Shown: positions 8,410-17,172, counted from the stretch's first letter. The stretch is 64,000 nt of DNA from an uncultured bacterium (GCA_905215965.1 CAJMSD010000009.1:1-64000); one strand, 5' to 3'. Numbers and translations are program-made. The notes: generated by a model not told the origin, from the sequence alone.

Positions 8410-9055
8410 ATGCAGAGCCATTTTTCAAAAATCCGGACGCGCCGTGTATATTTCACATCTTGATCTTAACCGCTGTATGCTGAGAACCTTCAGACGCTCG
8501 CGGCTTCCGATCTGGTACACGGAGGGATTTAATCCTCACCCTTATTTTTCTTTTGCTCTTGCACTTTCGCTTGGATACAGCAGCTGCTGCGAGATACTCG
8601 ATTTTAATTTGAATGAGGATATATCCTTTGATGAAGTGAAAGAAAGGCTTAATTCGGTCATGCCCGAGGGAATGTGTATAATAGATGTTTATTCACCGAA
8701 AATGAAGATCACCGAAATAGCAAAGGCTGAGTACGGAATAGAGTTTTCATCCGCAGATGTGACAGCCTTGAGGGATGATATTGACAAATTACTGGCTCAA
8801 TCGGAGATACTTATAGAGAAAAAGTCTAAAAAAGGAATAAAAACCGTCGATATCAAGCCGTTTATTGAGCTTTGCAGCATAGAATCAAACGAAAATAGAA
8901 TGAATATAATAATGAGACTTCCTGCCGGCACTAAGAATAATATCAATCCATCATTATTTATTGATTCGCTTACGAGTATGGCTTCGGTCGGATTTGAAAC
9001 GGAAAAGATCAGCCGCAGGAGCATACTATGTGAAAATAATGAAAATTTTTCTTAA
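8402..9055 (+). CDS. DUF2344 / TIGR03936 protein, partner of radical SAM
   Basis: Protein of 217 residues starting IKCRAIFQKSGRAVYISHLD, followed by the family motif EGFNPHP. I place the start at the TTG at 8402 because GGAGGG sits seven bases upstream and the family begins here; the in-frame ATG at 8387 overlaps that site. It overlaps the radical SAM stop by eight bases, so translation is coupled. In many genomes this domain is fused to, or adjacent to, the TIGR03960 radical SAM protein, so the two probably work as one enzyme system. Substrate unknown. Confidence 0.87.
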   Translation: MIKCRAIFQKSGRAVYISHLDLNRCMLRTFRRSRLPIWYTEGFNPHPYFSFALALSLGYSSCCEILDFNLNEDISFDEVKERLNSVMPEGMCIIDVYSPKMKITEIAKAEYGIEFSSADVTALRDDIDKLLAQSEILIEKKSKKGIKTVDIKPFIELCSIESNENRMNIIMRLPAGTKNNINPSLFIDSLTSMASVGFETEKISRRSILCENNENFS

Positions 9056-9061
9056 AAACAC

Positions 9062-9090
9062 TTGCATTTCTTATAAAAGTATGGTATGAT
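9062..9090 (+). promoter_or_regulatory. Sigma-A promoter of rplS
   Basis: TTGCAT (9062-9067), 17-base spacer, TATGAT (9085-9090) preceded by TGG. Transcription would start near 9097, leaving a leader of about 175 bases. Confidence 0.75.
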
Positions 9091-9096
9091 ATAAAA

Positions 9097-9258
9097 GCAT
9101 TTGAAATCCGCTCAGTTTATTTGAGTGAGAATTAATGCCGAAAGACATTAAATCGAGCAGTCCGCTGCCTGCACGGCTATGCCGATATATTAATTTTTCT
9201 TTGGTATAACGAAGCTGATCATTATACAGGGAACAGGTAAGAATGTTCGGAAATTTAG
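9097..9258 (+). promoter_or_regulatory. Structured rplS leader, possible L19 autoregulatory RNA
   Basis: About 160 untranslated bases with several local hairpins (CTCA ... TGAG near 9112-9126, AATG ... CATT near 9134-9149, CGGCTATGCCG near 9174-9184). Many Firmicutes place an L19-binding leader directly before rplS, so this is the likely role. I cannot confirm the match to that RNA family by eye. Confidence 0.4.
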
Positions 9259-9270
9259 GAGGAAATTAAA

Positions 9271-9615
9271 ATGGATGCACTGAAATTAATCAGCAACTCA
9301 AGCATGAAGGAAGACGTTCCACAGTTCAATGTAGGTGATACCGTTAAGGTTCACGTACAGATCAAGGAAGGCGATAAGAGCCGTATTCAGATCTTCGAAG
9401 GTACCGTTATTGCTAAGAAGCACGGCGGGATCAACGAGACTTTTACTGTAAGACGTGTTGCTCACGGCTGTGGAATCGAAAGAGTTTTCCCGCTTCATTC
9501 ACCTGTTGTAAGCAAGGTTGAAATCGTAAGATGCGGTAAGGTTCGCAGAGCTAAGCTATACTACCTCAGAGACAGAGTTGGTAAGGCTGCTAAAGTCAAG
9601 GAACAACTCCGCTAA
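9271..9615 (+). CDS. rplS: 50S ribosomal protein L19
   Basis: Ribosomal protein of 114 residues located at the 30S-50S interface. Diagnostic segments are FNVGDTVKVHVQIKEGDKSR near the N-terminus, GTVIAKKHGG, and the C-terminal RRAKLYYLRDRVGKAAKVKE. Length is typical. The start is preceded by AGGAGG. It has its own promoter and long leader and is followed by an intrinsic terminator, so it is probably transcribed largely on its own. Nearby genes rbgA (50S assembly) and lepB follow the order seen in many Firmicutes. Confidence 0.98.
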   Translation: MDALKLISNSSMKEDVPQFNVGDTVKVHVQIKEGDKSRIQIFEGTVIAKKHGGINETFTVRRVAHGCGIERVFPLHSPVVSKVEIVRCGKVRRAKLYYLRDRVGKAAKVKEQLR

Positions 9616-9672
9616 CAGGAAGCAGGCTGAGTTCAGACAGCATTTTGACTGTCTGACTCATCTTCTTGCCTT

Positions 9673-9697
9673 GAAGGGACTTCATGTCCCTTTTTTG
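9673..9697 (+). terminator. Intrinsic terminator after rplS
   Basis: AAGGGAC - TTCAT - GTCCCTT followed by T's. A second stem-loop (TCAGACAG ... CTGTCTGA) lies just upstream at about 9632-9655. Confidence 0.85.
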
Positions 9698-9729
9698 CTA
9701 CTTGAATATTATACATAAAGAGGGATAAT

Positions 9730-10368
9730 ATGGAAGATAATAACCAGCAGAATGAACTTGTGCAGAATGAAAACGTTAAAGAAAAGAAATCGTTGAAATC
9801 TTTTGGGAACGATTTAATTGAAATAGTTGAATCTACATTTATTACAATTTTCGTTATAATTTTAATATTTACATATCTGCTTCATCCTGTAAATGTTGTA
9901 GGAATGTCAATGGTGCCTACGCTCAATAATGAAGACAGAATTTTTATGTCTATGATAACGAACGATATTTCCTGCGGCGATATCATTGTTATAAATAACG
10001 ATTCCGCTTATCTTCTGGACGGAAACGGAGAGGTATATGCAAGTCCCAGCGATCAATTGAACGAATGCATAATAAAACGTGTAATTGCCTGCGGTGGACA
10101 GGAAGTCAATATTGACTTTGAAACTCATGAAATAACTGTTGACGGAGTTGTTCTTGACGAGCCGTATATAAATGCTCCAACAGCCAGAAATCAGGGAGCT
10201 TTTGAATATCCGTTCGTAGTTCCCGAGGGATATTATTTTGTTATGGGAGATAACAGAAATGAATCTGCCGACAGCCGTAATCCTCTTGTTGGATTGATTA
10301 AAAAGGAACAGATCTATGGTAAAGCCGTTATAAGATACGCTCCGTTGTCTGATTTTAAAATATTATAA
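9730..10368 (+). CDS. lepB: Signal peptidase I (first copy)
   Basis: Membrane-bound type I signal peptidase of 212 residues that cleaves Sec/Tat signal peptides outside the membrane. One N-terminal membrane helix (about 34-52) is followed by the catalytic Ser60 in GMSMVP and the general base Lys116 in IIKRVIA. The conserved box GDNRNESADSR occurs near residue 175. The N-terminal 25 residues are polar and cytoplasmic. It lies immediately before a second, divergent signal peptidase gene, 20 bases apart, so they are probably co-transcribed. Confidence 0.95.
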   Translation: MEDNNQQNELVQNENVKEKKSLKSFGNDLIEIVESTFITIFVIILIFTYLLHPVNVVGMSMVPTLNNEDRIFMSMITNDISCGDIIVINNDSAYLLDGNGEVYASPSDQLNECIIKRVIACGGQEVNIDFETHEITVDGVVLDEPYINAPTARNQGAFEYPFVVPEGYYFVMGDNRNESADSRNPLVGLIKKEQIYGKAVIRYAPLSDFKIL

Positions 10369-10388
10369 TTATTTTCGGAGAGAAACGA

Positions 10389-10991
10389 ATGACAGCAAAG
10401 AAAAAAATTATGCTGCGCAGGATCCTGAACGAGATTTTCGGATTCCTTGAAACGGCATTTATTTCATTGTTTATTGTTTTAATGATTTTTACATATGTGT
10501 TAAAATTTGCTACGGTTAACGGAAGCTCTATGGAACGTACTCTTATGCCTGACGACAGAATAGTTTCGACAGCATTATATTTTTCGTGCAAATCCGGGGA
10601 TATTGTTATAATTGACGCGAATGAAGCCGTTCTTTTTGACGATGATCGTAATCTTGTTCATAATAGCGGATTGAACAAACAGATCGTTAAAAGAATTATT
10701 GCTACAGAAGGTCAAACTGTAATGATCGATTTTGATAAAGGTGCTGTCTATGTAGACAATGTTATGCTTGATGAACCGTATATAACCGGTCTGACATTTA
10801 TTGACGAGGGCGCTTTTACCAATAATTACCCGATAACTGTTCCCGAAGGATATGTTTTTGTCCTTGGAGATAACAGGTCTGTGTCAAAGGACAGCCGATC
10901 TGCTGAGGTAGGTCTCATATCTGAAAAAAATATTTGCGGAAAGGTACTGATGAAGCTTTCATCGGATAATAAAATAAGTTTCGTAGATTAA
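10389..10991 (+). CDS. lepB: Signal peptidase I (second copy)
   Basis: Second S26A signal peptidase, 200 residues. A membrane helix spans about 18-38. Catalytic Ser47 lies in GSSMERTL and Lys101 in IVKRIIATEG; GDNRSVSKDSR forms the conserved box. Overall similarity to the upstream copy is clear (same order, same EGYxFVxGDNR segment), pointing to tandem duplication followed by divergence. Both copies keep the catalytic dyad, so both should be active, perhaps with different substrate preference. A GGAG site precedes the start and the rbgA gene follows after 12 bases. Confidence 0.94.
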   Translation: MTAKKKIMLRRILNEIFGFLETAFISLFIVLMIFTYVLKFATVNGSSMERTLMPDDRIVSTALYFSCKSGDIVIIDANEAVLFDDDRNLVHNSGLNKQIVKRIIATEGQTVMIDFDKGAVYVDNVMLDEPYITGLTFIDEGAFTNNYPITVPEGYVFVLGDNRSVSKDSRSAEVGLISEKNICGKVLMKLSSDNKISFVD

Positions 10992-11003
10992 ACGGAGGTA
11001 ATT

Positions 11004-11894
11004 GTGGAAAATATCGAAATAAAGACTATACAGTGGTTTCCGGGACATATGGCGAAAACCAGAAAGCTGATAAAGGCTAATCTTTCTCTTGTAAATGCCG
11101 TTGTTGAAATTGTCGATGCACGTATACCGCTTAGCAGCCGCAATCCGGAAATGGACAGCATGACCGCAGGAAAGCCGAGAATTATTTTGCTTAATAAATG
11201 CGATGTTGCCGATAAGAATTCAACTCAATCATGGATAAATTATTTCAGGAAGCAACAGATTGAAGCAATTGCCGTTGACTGCAAATCAGGAAAAGGATTA
11301 AAAAATTTTATGCCAGCTCTTAAAAATAAAGTTCTTAAAGAATTTATAAATAAGCGGCAAAGTCAGGGCATGGCAGGAGCTCCGATACGTCTTATGGTCG
11401 TAGGAATCCCAAATGTCGGCAAATCCTCTTTTATAAATAAAATGGCAGGTTCCAATCGGGCGAGAGTCGAGGACAGACCGGGAGTAACCAGAACAAAACA
11501 GTGGGTGAAGATAGAGAATGAAAATATCGAGCTTCTTGATATGCCCGGAGTTTTGTGGCCGAAATTTGAAGATAAGGACGCTGCCGTAAGATTGGCGTTT
11601 ACGGGAGCAATAAGCGACGATATACTCGATATTGAAACGCTTTCGATGCTGCTTTTATCATATCTTCTTAAGAATTATCCCGATGCTCTGATTGACCGAT
11701 ATAAAATTGAGATTACAGCCGACGACGACGGTATTTCTCTCCTTGAAAAAATCGGACGAAAACGCGGTATGGTAATTTCGGGCGGAGAGATCAACACCGA
11801 GCGAGCCGCAATAACAATTATAGATGAATTCAGAAGCGGCAAGCTTGGAAAAATAACGCTTGAAATTCCGGAAAAGGAGCAGCAATATGGCTAA
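11004..11894 (+). CDS. rbgA: Ribosome biogenesis GTPase RbgA (YlqF)
   Basis: Circularly permuted GTPase of 296 residues needed for late 50S subunit assembly. The G motifs occur in permuted order: G4 NKCD at 64-67, G1 GIPNVGKSS at 134-142, then G3 DMPG at 179-182. The N-terminal WFPGHMAK motif is diagnostic. The C-terminal domain (about 210-296) is the RNA-binding helical part. The start is GTG at 11004 with GGAGG seven bases upstream. The last eight bases overlap the rnhB start, giving tight coupling; this lepB-rbgA-rnhB order is conserved in Firmicutes. Confidence 0.97.
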   Translation: MENIEIKTIQWFPGHMAKTRKLIKANLSLVNAVVEIVDARIPLSSRNPEMDSMTAGKPRIILLNKCDVADKNSTQSWINYFRKQQIEAIAVDCKSGKGLKNFMPALKNKVLKEFINKRQSQGMAGAPIRLMVVGIPNVGKSSFINKMAGSNRARVEDRPGVTRTKQWVKIENENIELLDMPGVLWPKFEDKDAAVRLAFTGAISDDILDIETLSMLLLSYLLKNYPDALIDRYKIEITADDDGISLLEKIGRKRGMVISGGEINTERAAITIIDEFRSGKLGKITLEIPEKEQQYG

Positions 11895-12513
11895 GATCGC
11901 TCTTCATAAGGAGCTTTTCGAATTTGATACCGCGTACAGAAATAAATACGGCATTATATGCGGGATCGACGAGGCAGGACGCGGACCTCTTGCAGGCGAT
12001 GTTTATGCCGCTGCCGTTATACTTAAAGACGATGCGCTCATAGAGGGACTGAACGACAGCAAGAAGATCTCGGAAAAACGGCGTGAGGAGCTTTTTGATG
12101 TCATTATCGAAAGCTCAGCCGCTTATTGCATTGCAACTGCAAGCGTTGAGGAAATCGATAAGATAAATATTCTTCAGGCGGCTATGCTTGCGATGAGCCG
12201 TGCTGCGGAAGGCCTGAATATCAAGCCGGATTACGCATTGATAGACGGAAACAAAGTGCCTGAGCTTGAATGCAGCGCCGAATATGTAATAAAGGGAGAT
12301 GCTACATCAGCTTCAATAGCGGCAGCCTCTGTGCTTGCCAAAGTTGCAAGGGACAGATATATGCGGGAGATCGCCGAAAAATATCCGCAGTATGAATTTC
12401 AGCAGCATAAAGGCTACGGCACAAAGCTGCATTACGAATTGCTGAAAAAATACGGACCGTCTCCCGTTCACAGAAAAACTTTTCTGAGGAAGCTGTACAA
12501 TGACCAAAAGTGA
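11887..12513 (+). CDS. rnhB: Ribonuclease HII
   Basis: Removes ribonucleotides and RNA primers from RNA-DNA hybrids. Protein of 208 residues if it starts at the ATG at 11887, chosen because AAAGGAG lies just upstream and the family begins near here; an ATG at 11860 would add nine unneeded residues. Active-site acids: Asp28 and Glu29 in GIDEAGRGPLAG, and Asp120 in YALIDGNK. The KGDATSASIAAASVLAKV segment and the HKGYGT box confirm type HII. The stop overlaps the downstream yraN-type gene by 14 bases. Confidence 0.96.
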   Translation: MAKIALHKELFEFDTAYRNKYGIICGIDEAGRGPLAGDVYAAAVILKDDALIEGLNDSKKISEKRREELFDVIIESSAAYCIATASVEEIDKINILQAAMLAMSRAAEGLNIKPDYALIDGNKVPELECSAEYVIKGDATSASIAAASVLAKVARDRYMREIAEKYPQYEFQQHKGYGTKLHYELLKKYGPSPVHRKTFLRKLYNDQK

Positions 12514-12877
12514 GATAGGAAAAGCAGGTGAATCAGCTGTCTGCGAGTATCTTTGCAGCATTGGATATAAGATCAAGGTAAGAAATTATCGGATCAAAGG
12601 CGGAGAAATCGACATAATAGCCGAAAACGGCGATTACATTGCCTTCGTTGAGGTCAAAACAAGAAAGCCCGACAGCCTTGTCAGCGGATATGACGCTATA
12701 ACCAAAAGAAAAAAGGGACTGATAATTAAAGCGGCATCGGATTACTGCTGCAAAAATCCAACCGTTCTTCAGCCTCGTTTCGATACGGCTCTTGTCATCT
12801 TTGACGGAGAAAAAGTTTGCAGCATTGATTACATTAATAATGCCTATGATACCACAGGCTATAAATTCATATTTTAA
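12500..12877 (+). CDS. YraN/UPF0102 family endonuclease-like protein
   Basis: Small protein of 125 residues with a restriction-endonuclease-like fold. Visible motifs: GKAGESAVCEYL, then the PD-(D/E)xK-type core GEIDIIAENGDYIAFVEVKTR, where Asp, Glu and Lys would form the metal site. Members of UPF0102 are thought to be nucleases or Holliday-junction resolvase relatives, but activity has not been clear. It overlaps rnhB, a pairing found in many bacteria and consistent with a nucleic-acid repair role. Confidence 0.9.
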   Translation: MTKSEIGKAGESAVCEYLCSIGYKIKVRNYRIKGGEIDIIAENGDYIAFVEVKTRKPDSLVSGYDAITKRKKGLIIKAASDYCCKNPTVLQPRFDTALVIFDGEKVCSIDYINNAYDTTGYKFIF

Positions 12878-12888
12878 AGGGTGATATT

Positions 12889-14379
12889 ATGTTATATAAC
12901 AGCACAAGAAACAGCGAGATCAGAGTTGAAAGCGCAAACGCCATAACTCAGGGAATTTCTGCTGAGGGAGGATTATTTGTACCGGAAGAGATACCCGCAA
13001 TAACATCTGAGGAAATAGTAAGTCTCGGAAATATGAGCTATGCCGACAGAGCAGCTTATGTTTTCAAGAAATTCCTTACAGATTTTACCGATGCTGAGAT
13101 CCATTATTGTACTGACAACGCATATAGCACGAAAAATTTTGAGACAGAGAGCATTGCGGAGATTTCACATCTTTTTGACGGAACGTATATGTTGGAGCTC
13201 TGGCACGGTCCCACCTGCGCATTCAAGGATATGGCTCTTCAGATACTCCCGTATTTTCTTACGACTTCAATAAAGAAAATAAATCTCAACAAGAAAATCG
13301 TTATCCTTGTGGCAACATCAGGCGATACAGGAAAAGCTGCTCTTGAGGGCTTCAAGAATGTCGAGGGAACTCAGATCATGGTTTTCTATCCCGAGCACGG
13401 AGTTAGTCCGATGCAGAAGCGTCAGATGAAAACTCAGGAGGGCGAAAATGTAGGAGTTTGCGCACTTAAAGGCAATTTTGACGATTGTCAGAACGGTGTT
13501 AAGGCTATTTTCACTGATGCGGATATAAAGAGTCAGCTCAGCGACAACGGAATGATGTTTTCAAGTGCTAACTCAATTAACTGGGGCAGACTTGTACCTC
13601 AGATAGTATACTATATTTCATCATACGCCGAGCTGGTCAAGGACGGCGAGATCAATTTAGGCGATAAGGTAAATATCGTTGTTCCTACAGGAAACTTCGG
13701 AAATATACTTGCTGCCTACTACGCAAAGCACATGGGAATCCCCGTAAATAAGCTTATTTGCGCTTCCAATATCAATAATGTCCTTACGGACTTCATCAAT
13801 ACAGGGGTTTACGATAAAAACCGTTCATTTTATGCAACTTGCTCGCCTTCAATGGACATTCTTATTTCAAGCAATCTTGAGAGACTGCTTTATATAATGA
13901 CGGGCAAAAACGACAAGGTCATCAATGAATGGTTCGGAAAGCTTGCTGCCGAGGGAAAATACGAGGTTTCCGACGATATCAAGGCAAAGCTTGCCGAGGA
14001 ATTCTACGGCGGCTTCTGCGACGACGATCAGACAAAGGCAACTATCAGTAAAATTTATCAGAAATATTCTTATACCTGCGATACGCATACAGCTGTTGCA
14101 GTTAAGGTTTATGAGGACTATAAAAACGAAACAGGTGACACGACAAAAACGATCATTGCTTCAACGGCAAGTCCGTATAAATTCAGTGCAAGCGTGCTCG
14201 AAGCTCTTGAATCAAATAACACTATTACCGATGAGTACGAAATGGTTGACAGACTTGCTGAGCTTTCAAAGCTTACTGTTCCGTCGGCTCTTGCTGATTT
14301 GAAAAATAAACCCGAGCGTTTCAATGATTCTATTGAAAAGGAAGCCATGAGAGAATATGTGCTGAAGCACCTTATCTGA
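12889..14379 (+). CDS. thrC: Threonine synthase
   Basis: PLP enzyme converting O-phosphohomoserine to threonine and phosphate. The 496-residue length fits the longer class of bacterial ThrC. The N-terminal YNSTRN and GGLFVPEEIP segments are typical. The PLP lysine is Lys113 in CAFKDMALQ, and the phosphate-binding loop is ATSGDTGKAALEGF at about 143. The C-terminal part carries the helical domain. It starts 11 bases after the yraN-type gene with GGTG as a weak ribosome site, so it may be read from the upstream transcript. No hom or thrB lies nearby. Confidence 0.95.
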   Translation: MLYNSTRNSEIRVESANAITQGISAEGGLFVPEEIPAITSEEIVSLGNMSYADRAAYVFKKFLTDFTDAEIHYCTDNAYSTKNFETESIAEISHLFDGTYMLELWHGPTCAFKDMALQILPYFLTTSIKKINLNKKIVILVATSGDTGKAALEGFKNVEGTQIMVFYPEHGVSPMQKRQMKTQEGENVGVCALKGNFDDCQNGVKAIFTDADIKSQLSDNGMMFSSANSINWGRLVPQIVYYISSYAELVKDGEINLGDKVNIVVPTGNFGNILAAYYAKHMGIPVNKLICASNINNVLTDFINTGVYDKNRSFYATCSPSMDILISSNLERLLYIMTGKNDKVINEWFGKLAAEGKYEVSDDIKAKLAEEFYGGFCDDDQTKATISKIYQKYSYTCDTHTAVAVKVYEDYKNETGDTTKTIIASTASPYKFSASVLEALESNNTITDEYEMVDRLAELSKLTVPSALADLKNKPERFNDSIEKEAMREYVLKHLI

Positions 14380-14392
14380 CAGTAGGTGAGTG

Positions 14393-15088
14393 ATGAGCTT
14401 ATTTGCTATCGGTGATCTCCACCTGTGTTACGGAGTTCCTGATAAAACCATGAATATTTTTTACGGTTGGGATAATTATCAGGAGCTTATAAGAAAAAAC
14501 TGGCTTGAAAATATCGGCGAAAAGGATATGGTCGTGCTTGCAGGAGATATTTCCTGGGGAATGTCTTTGCAGCAGGCAAGGGCTGATTTCGAGTTCATCA
14601 ACGATCTTCCGGGAACAAAAATTATTATTAAGGGAAATCACGACTATTGGTGGACGACGAAAAAGAAGATGGACGATTTTTTGGAAGCCGAGGGCTTTAA
14701 TACAATAAAAATACTTCACAATAATTGCTATGAATATGATTCCGTGTATGCCGTGTGCGGAACGCGCGGCTGGGTGAATATTCCCGGTGAGAAACAGGAC
14801 GAGAAAATATTATCCCGTGAAGTTCAGCGCCTCGAAGCTTCAATTAAGGCTGCCGTTGAGAAAAATCTTGAACCGCTGGTCTTTCTGCATTATCCTCCGA
14901 TTTTTTCCGGAAACTTTAATTACGATATTTTAGATCTGTTATACAGATATAAAGTAAAAATTTGTTGTTATGGTCACATTCATGGAGGTCACGGACATAA
15001 TTTGTGTGTAAAAGGTGTATATGATGATATAGATTTCCACTTGATTTCTGGTGATTATTTACATTTTTCTCCACAAAAAATAATGTGA
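14393..15088 (+). CDS. Calcineurin-like metallophosphoesterase
   Basis: Protein of 231 residues with the metal-binding motifs of the superfamily in order: GDLHL (D and H), GDISWG, GNHDYWW, HYPP and GHIHGGH. These coordinate two metal ions. The family acts on phosphomonoesters or cyclic nucleotides and this member has no specific assignment. ATG 14393 is preferred to the GTG at 14390 because AGGTGAG is better spaced. It follows thrC by 13 bases. There is no obvious terminator before the tig promoter. Confidence 0.87.
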   Translation: MSLFAIGDLHLCYGVPDKTMNIFYGWDNYQELIRKNWLENIGEKDMVVLAGDISWGMSLQQARADFEFINDLPGTKIIIKGNHDYWWTTKKKMDDFLEAEGFNTIKILHNNCYEYDSVYAVCGTRGWVNIPGEKQDEKILSREVQRLEASIKAAVEKNLEPLVFLHYPPIFSGNFNYDILDLLYRYKVKICCYGHIHGGHGHNLCVKGVYDDIDFHLISGDYLHFSPQKIM

Positions 15089-15140
15089 ATTATCGTAATC
15101 GGAGAAGTGGAGGATTTTTATAGAAATAATATTTCAAATG

Positions 15141-15149
15141 TGGTATAAT
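15141..15149 (+). promoter_or_regulatory. Extended -10 promoter of tig operon
   Basis: TGG then TATAAT (15144-15149), 43 bases before the tig ATG. The -35 region 17 bases upstream (TAGAAA at 15121) is weak, so the TGn extension probably matters. Confidence 0.65.
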
Positions 15150-15192
15150 GTAGCAAGTATGATTTATAAAAATTAATGGAGGACATATAAAT

Positions 15193-16503
15193 ATGAGTTT
15201 AAAATCTTCAACAAAAACTGAGGTAAACACAACAGAACTGGTAATTTCTATTGACGCAGAAGCTTTTGAAGCTGCTGTAGAAAAGGCTTACCAGAGACAG
15301 AAGAAAAATATCCAGATCAAAGGCTTCAGAAAGGGTAAGGTCTCAAGAAAACTTGCTGAAAGAGAATTCGGCGAGGGTGTATTTTACGAGGACGCTATAA
15401 ACAGCCTTATCGGACCTGAGCTTGATTCCGCTATTAAAGAAACAGCTATCGAGCTTGTTGACAGACCAAATGTTGAGGTTCTTTCAATCGATAAGGAAAA
15501 CGGCGTTGAGATCAAGGCTGTATGCGTAACAAAGCCGGTTATTGAAATAAGCGATTATAAGGGTATAAAAGCTCCAAAGGTTGTCAAGGATATAACTGAC
15601 GAGGATATCGAGAAGCAGATCGAGATCATCAGAAAAAAGAATGCACGTATCATTTCCGTTGATGACAGAGCAGCTCAGCTTCAGGATGAAGTTATTATCG
15701 ATTTCGAGGGCTTCTTCGGAGACGAGCCTTTTGAGGGCGGTAAAGGCGAGGATCATCCGCTTCGTCTCGGCAGCGGACAGTTTATCCCCGGTTTTGAGGA
15801 TCAGGTGGTAGGTCACAATATCGGCGATGAATTCGATGTAAATGTTACTTTCCCTGAAGATTATCAGATGACTGATTACGCAGGAAAGGAAGCAACCTTC
15901 AAGTGCAAGCTCAAGGCAATCAATTACGAGGAACTGCCTGAAATTGACGATGAGCTCGTAAAGGACGCAACCGAATTCGATACCGTTGACGAATATAAGG
16001 CTGATATCAGAACAAAGCTTGAAGAGGCTGCCGTTAAGCAGGCTGACAGCGCTTTTGAGGGTGCGCTTCTTGCTTCTCTTATTGAAAAGGTAAATTCTCC
16101 TATCCCGAATTGTATGTATGAGCAGAGAATTGATTCTCTTATGCGTTCGTTTGAGCAGCAGCTCCAGCAGCAGGGGATGGATCTCAACCTCTATTTCCAG
16201 TATACAGGTATGGATATGGATTCATTCAGAGATACTTACAGAGAAAGAGCAGTAAGCGAAGTAAAGCTTCGTCTTGCGCTTGAGAAGATCGCAGAGATCG
16301 AAAATATTGAAGCTACAGAGGAAGAGATCAACGAGGGTCTTGCTTCGATCGCCGCTTCAAACAACATGGACGTTGAAACGGTTAAGAAGTTTATTCCTAT
16401 GGACGATTATGTTCTTGATCTCAGAGTACAGAAGGCAGTTGACCTTGTAAAGGAAAATGCTGTTGTAGATAATACAGAAACAGAAGAAGCTAAGGCTGAA
16501 TAA
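15193..16503 (+). CDS. tig: Trigger factor
   Basis: Ribosome-associated chaperone and prolyl isomerase, 436 residues. Domains in order: ribosome-binding domain with the signature GFRKGKVSRK (about 45-54, close to the classic GFRxGKxP but with Ser in place of Pro); the FKBP-type PPIase domain (about 155-245, containing DEVIIDFEGFFGDEPFEGG); and the helical C-terminal substrate cradle. An AATGGAGG site precedes the ATG. It heads the standard tig-clpP-clpX cluster, coupling nascent-chain folding to ATP-dependent proteolysis. Confidence 0.97.
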   Translation: MSLKSSTKTEVNTTELVISIDAEAFEAAVEKAYQRQKKNIQIKGFRKGKVSRKLAEREFGEGVFYEDAINSLIGPELDSAIKETAIELVDRPNVEVLSIDKENGVEIKAVCVTKPVIEISDYKGIKAPKVVKDITDEDIEKQIEIIRKKNARIISVDDRAAQLQDEVIIDFEGFFGDEPFEGGKGEDHPLRLGSGQFIPGFEDQVVGHNIGDEFDVNVTFPEDYQMTDYAGKEATFKCKLKAINYEELPEIDDELVKDATEFDTVDEYKADIRTKLEEAAVKQADSAFEGALLASLIEKVNSPIPNCMYEQRIDSLMRSFEQQLQQQGMDLNLYFQYTGMDMDSFRDTYRERAVSEVKLRLALEKIAEIENIEATEEEINEGLASIAASNNMDVETVKKFIPMDDYVLDLRVQKAVDLVKENAVVDNTETEEAKAE

Positions 16504-16532
16504 TTTTCAGTGTAGCATATACACAAATAAAT

Positions 16533-16554
16533 TGTCCCACAGCTTTTGTGGGAC
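16533..16554 (+). terminator. Hairpin between tig and clpP, possible partial terminator
   Basis: TGTCCCACA and TGTGGGACA form a nine-base-pair stem around a four-base loop, followed by AAGCGTTTTT. The T run is offset, so it probably gives only partial termination. Confidence 0.55.
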
Positions 16555-16581
16555 AAGCGTTTTTAAGAAAGGACGATGATT

Positions 16582-17172
16582 ATGAGCAGTTTTGTACCAT
16601 ATGTTGTTGAACAGTCAAGCAGAGGAGAGCGTTCGTATGATATTTTCTCACGTTTGTTAAATGACAGGATCGTTATGCTTTCCGATCAGGTCAATGATGC
16701 AACGGCAAGCGTAGTTGTGGCTCAGTTGCTTTACCTTGAAAGTCAGGATACCGAAAAGGATATTTCATTGTATATCAATAGTCCCGGAGGCTCGATCACC
16801 TCGGGTATGGCAATATATGATACCATGCAGTATATAAAGTGCGATGTTTCCACTATATGTATCGGTATGGCTGCTTCAATGGGTGCGTTTCTACTTGCCG
16901 CAGGAGCTAAGGGAAAAAGATTTGCCCTGACAAACAGCGAAATAATGATCCATCAGCCTTTGATCTCAGGCGGACTTTCCGGTCAGTGTACCGATATTAA
17001 GATCCAGTCTGACCACCTCGTTAGAATTCGTCAGAAGATGAATGAAATGCTTGCCGAAAATACAGGCAAACCGTTAGAGCAAATTCAGATCGATACTGAA
17101 CGCGATAATTATATGTCAGCACAAGAGGCGTGTGATTACGGAATCATTGATAAGGTGATCGTTAAAAGGTAG
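16582..17172 (+). CDS. clpP: ATP-dependent Clp protease proteolytic subunit
   Basis: Serine protease that forms the 14-mer barrel of ClpXP and ClpCP. Protein of 196 residues starting at ATG 16582, which sits eight bases after AAAGGA; an ATG at 16576 is too close to that site. The catalytic residues are Ser99 (GMAASMGAF) and His124 (IMIHQP), with the Asp in the TERDNYMSA segment. The N-terminal VVEQSSRGERSYDIFSRLL is typical, without a long propeptide. Lies eight bases before clpX, and a ClpC-type partner is encoded 1.7 kb downstream. Confidence 0.98.
   Translation: MSSFVPYVVEQSSRGERSYDIFSRLLNDRIVMLSDQVNDATASVVVAQLLYLESQDTEKDISLYINSPGGSITSGMAIYDTMQYIKCDVSTICIGMAASMGAFLLAAGAKGKRFALTNSEIMIHQPLISGGLSGQCTDIKIQSDHLVRIRQKMNEMLAENTGKPLEQIQIDTERDNYMSAQEACDYGIIDKVIVKR

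Noticed and set aside
7531..8421. Long open frame of 296 codons on the minus strand
   Set aside because: It lies entirely opposite the radical SAM gene, shows no family resemblance and has no ribosome site; it is a by-product of codon bias.
16533..16554. Riboswitch between tig and clpP
   Set aside because: The region is only about 80 bases and contains one hairpin, which a partial terminator explains.
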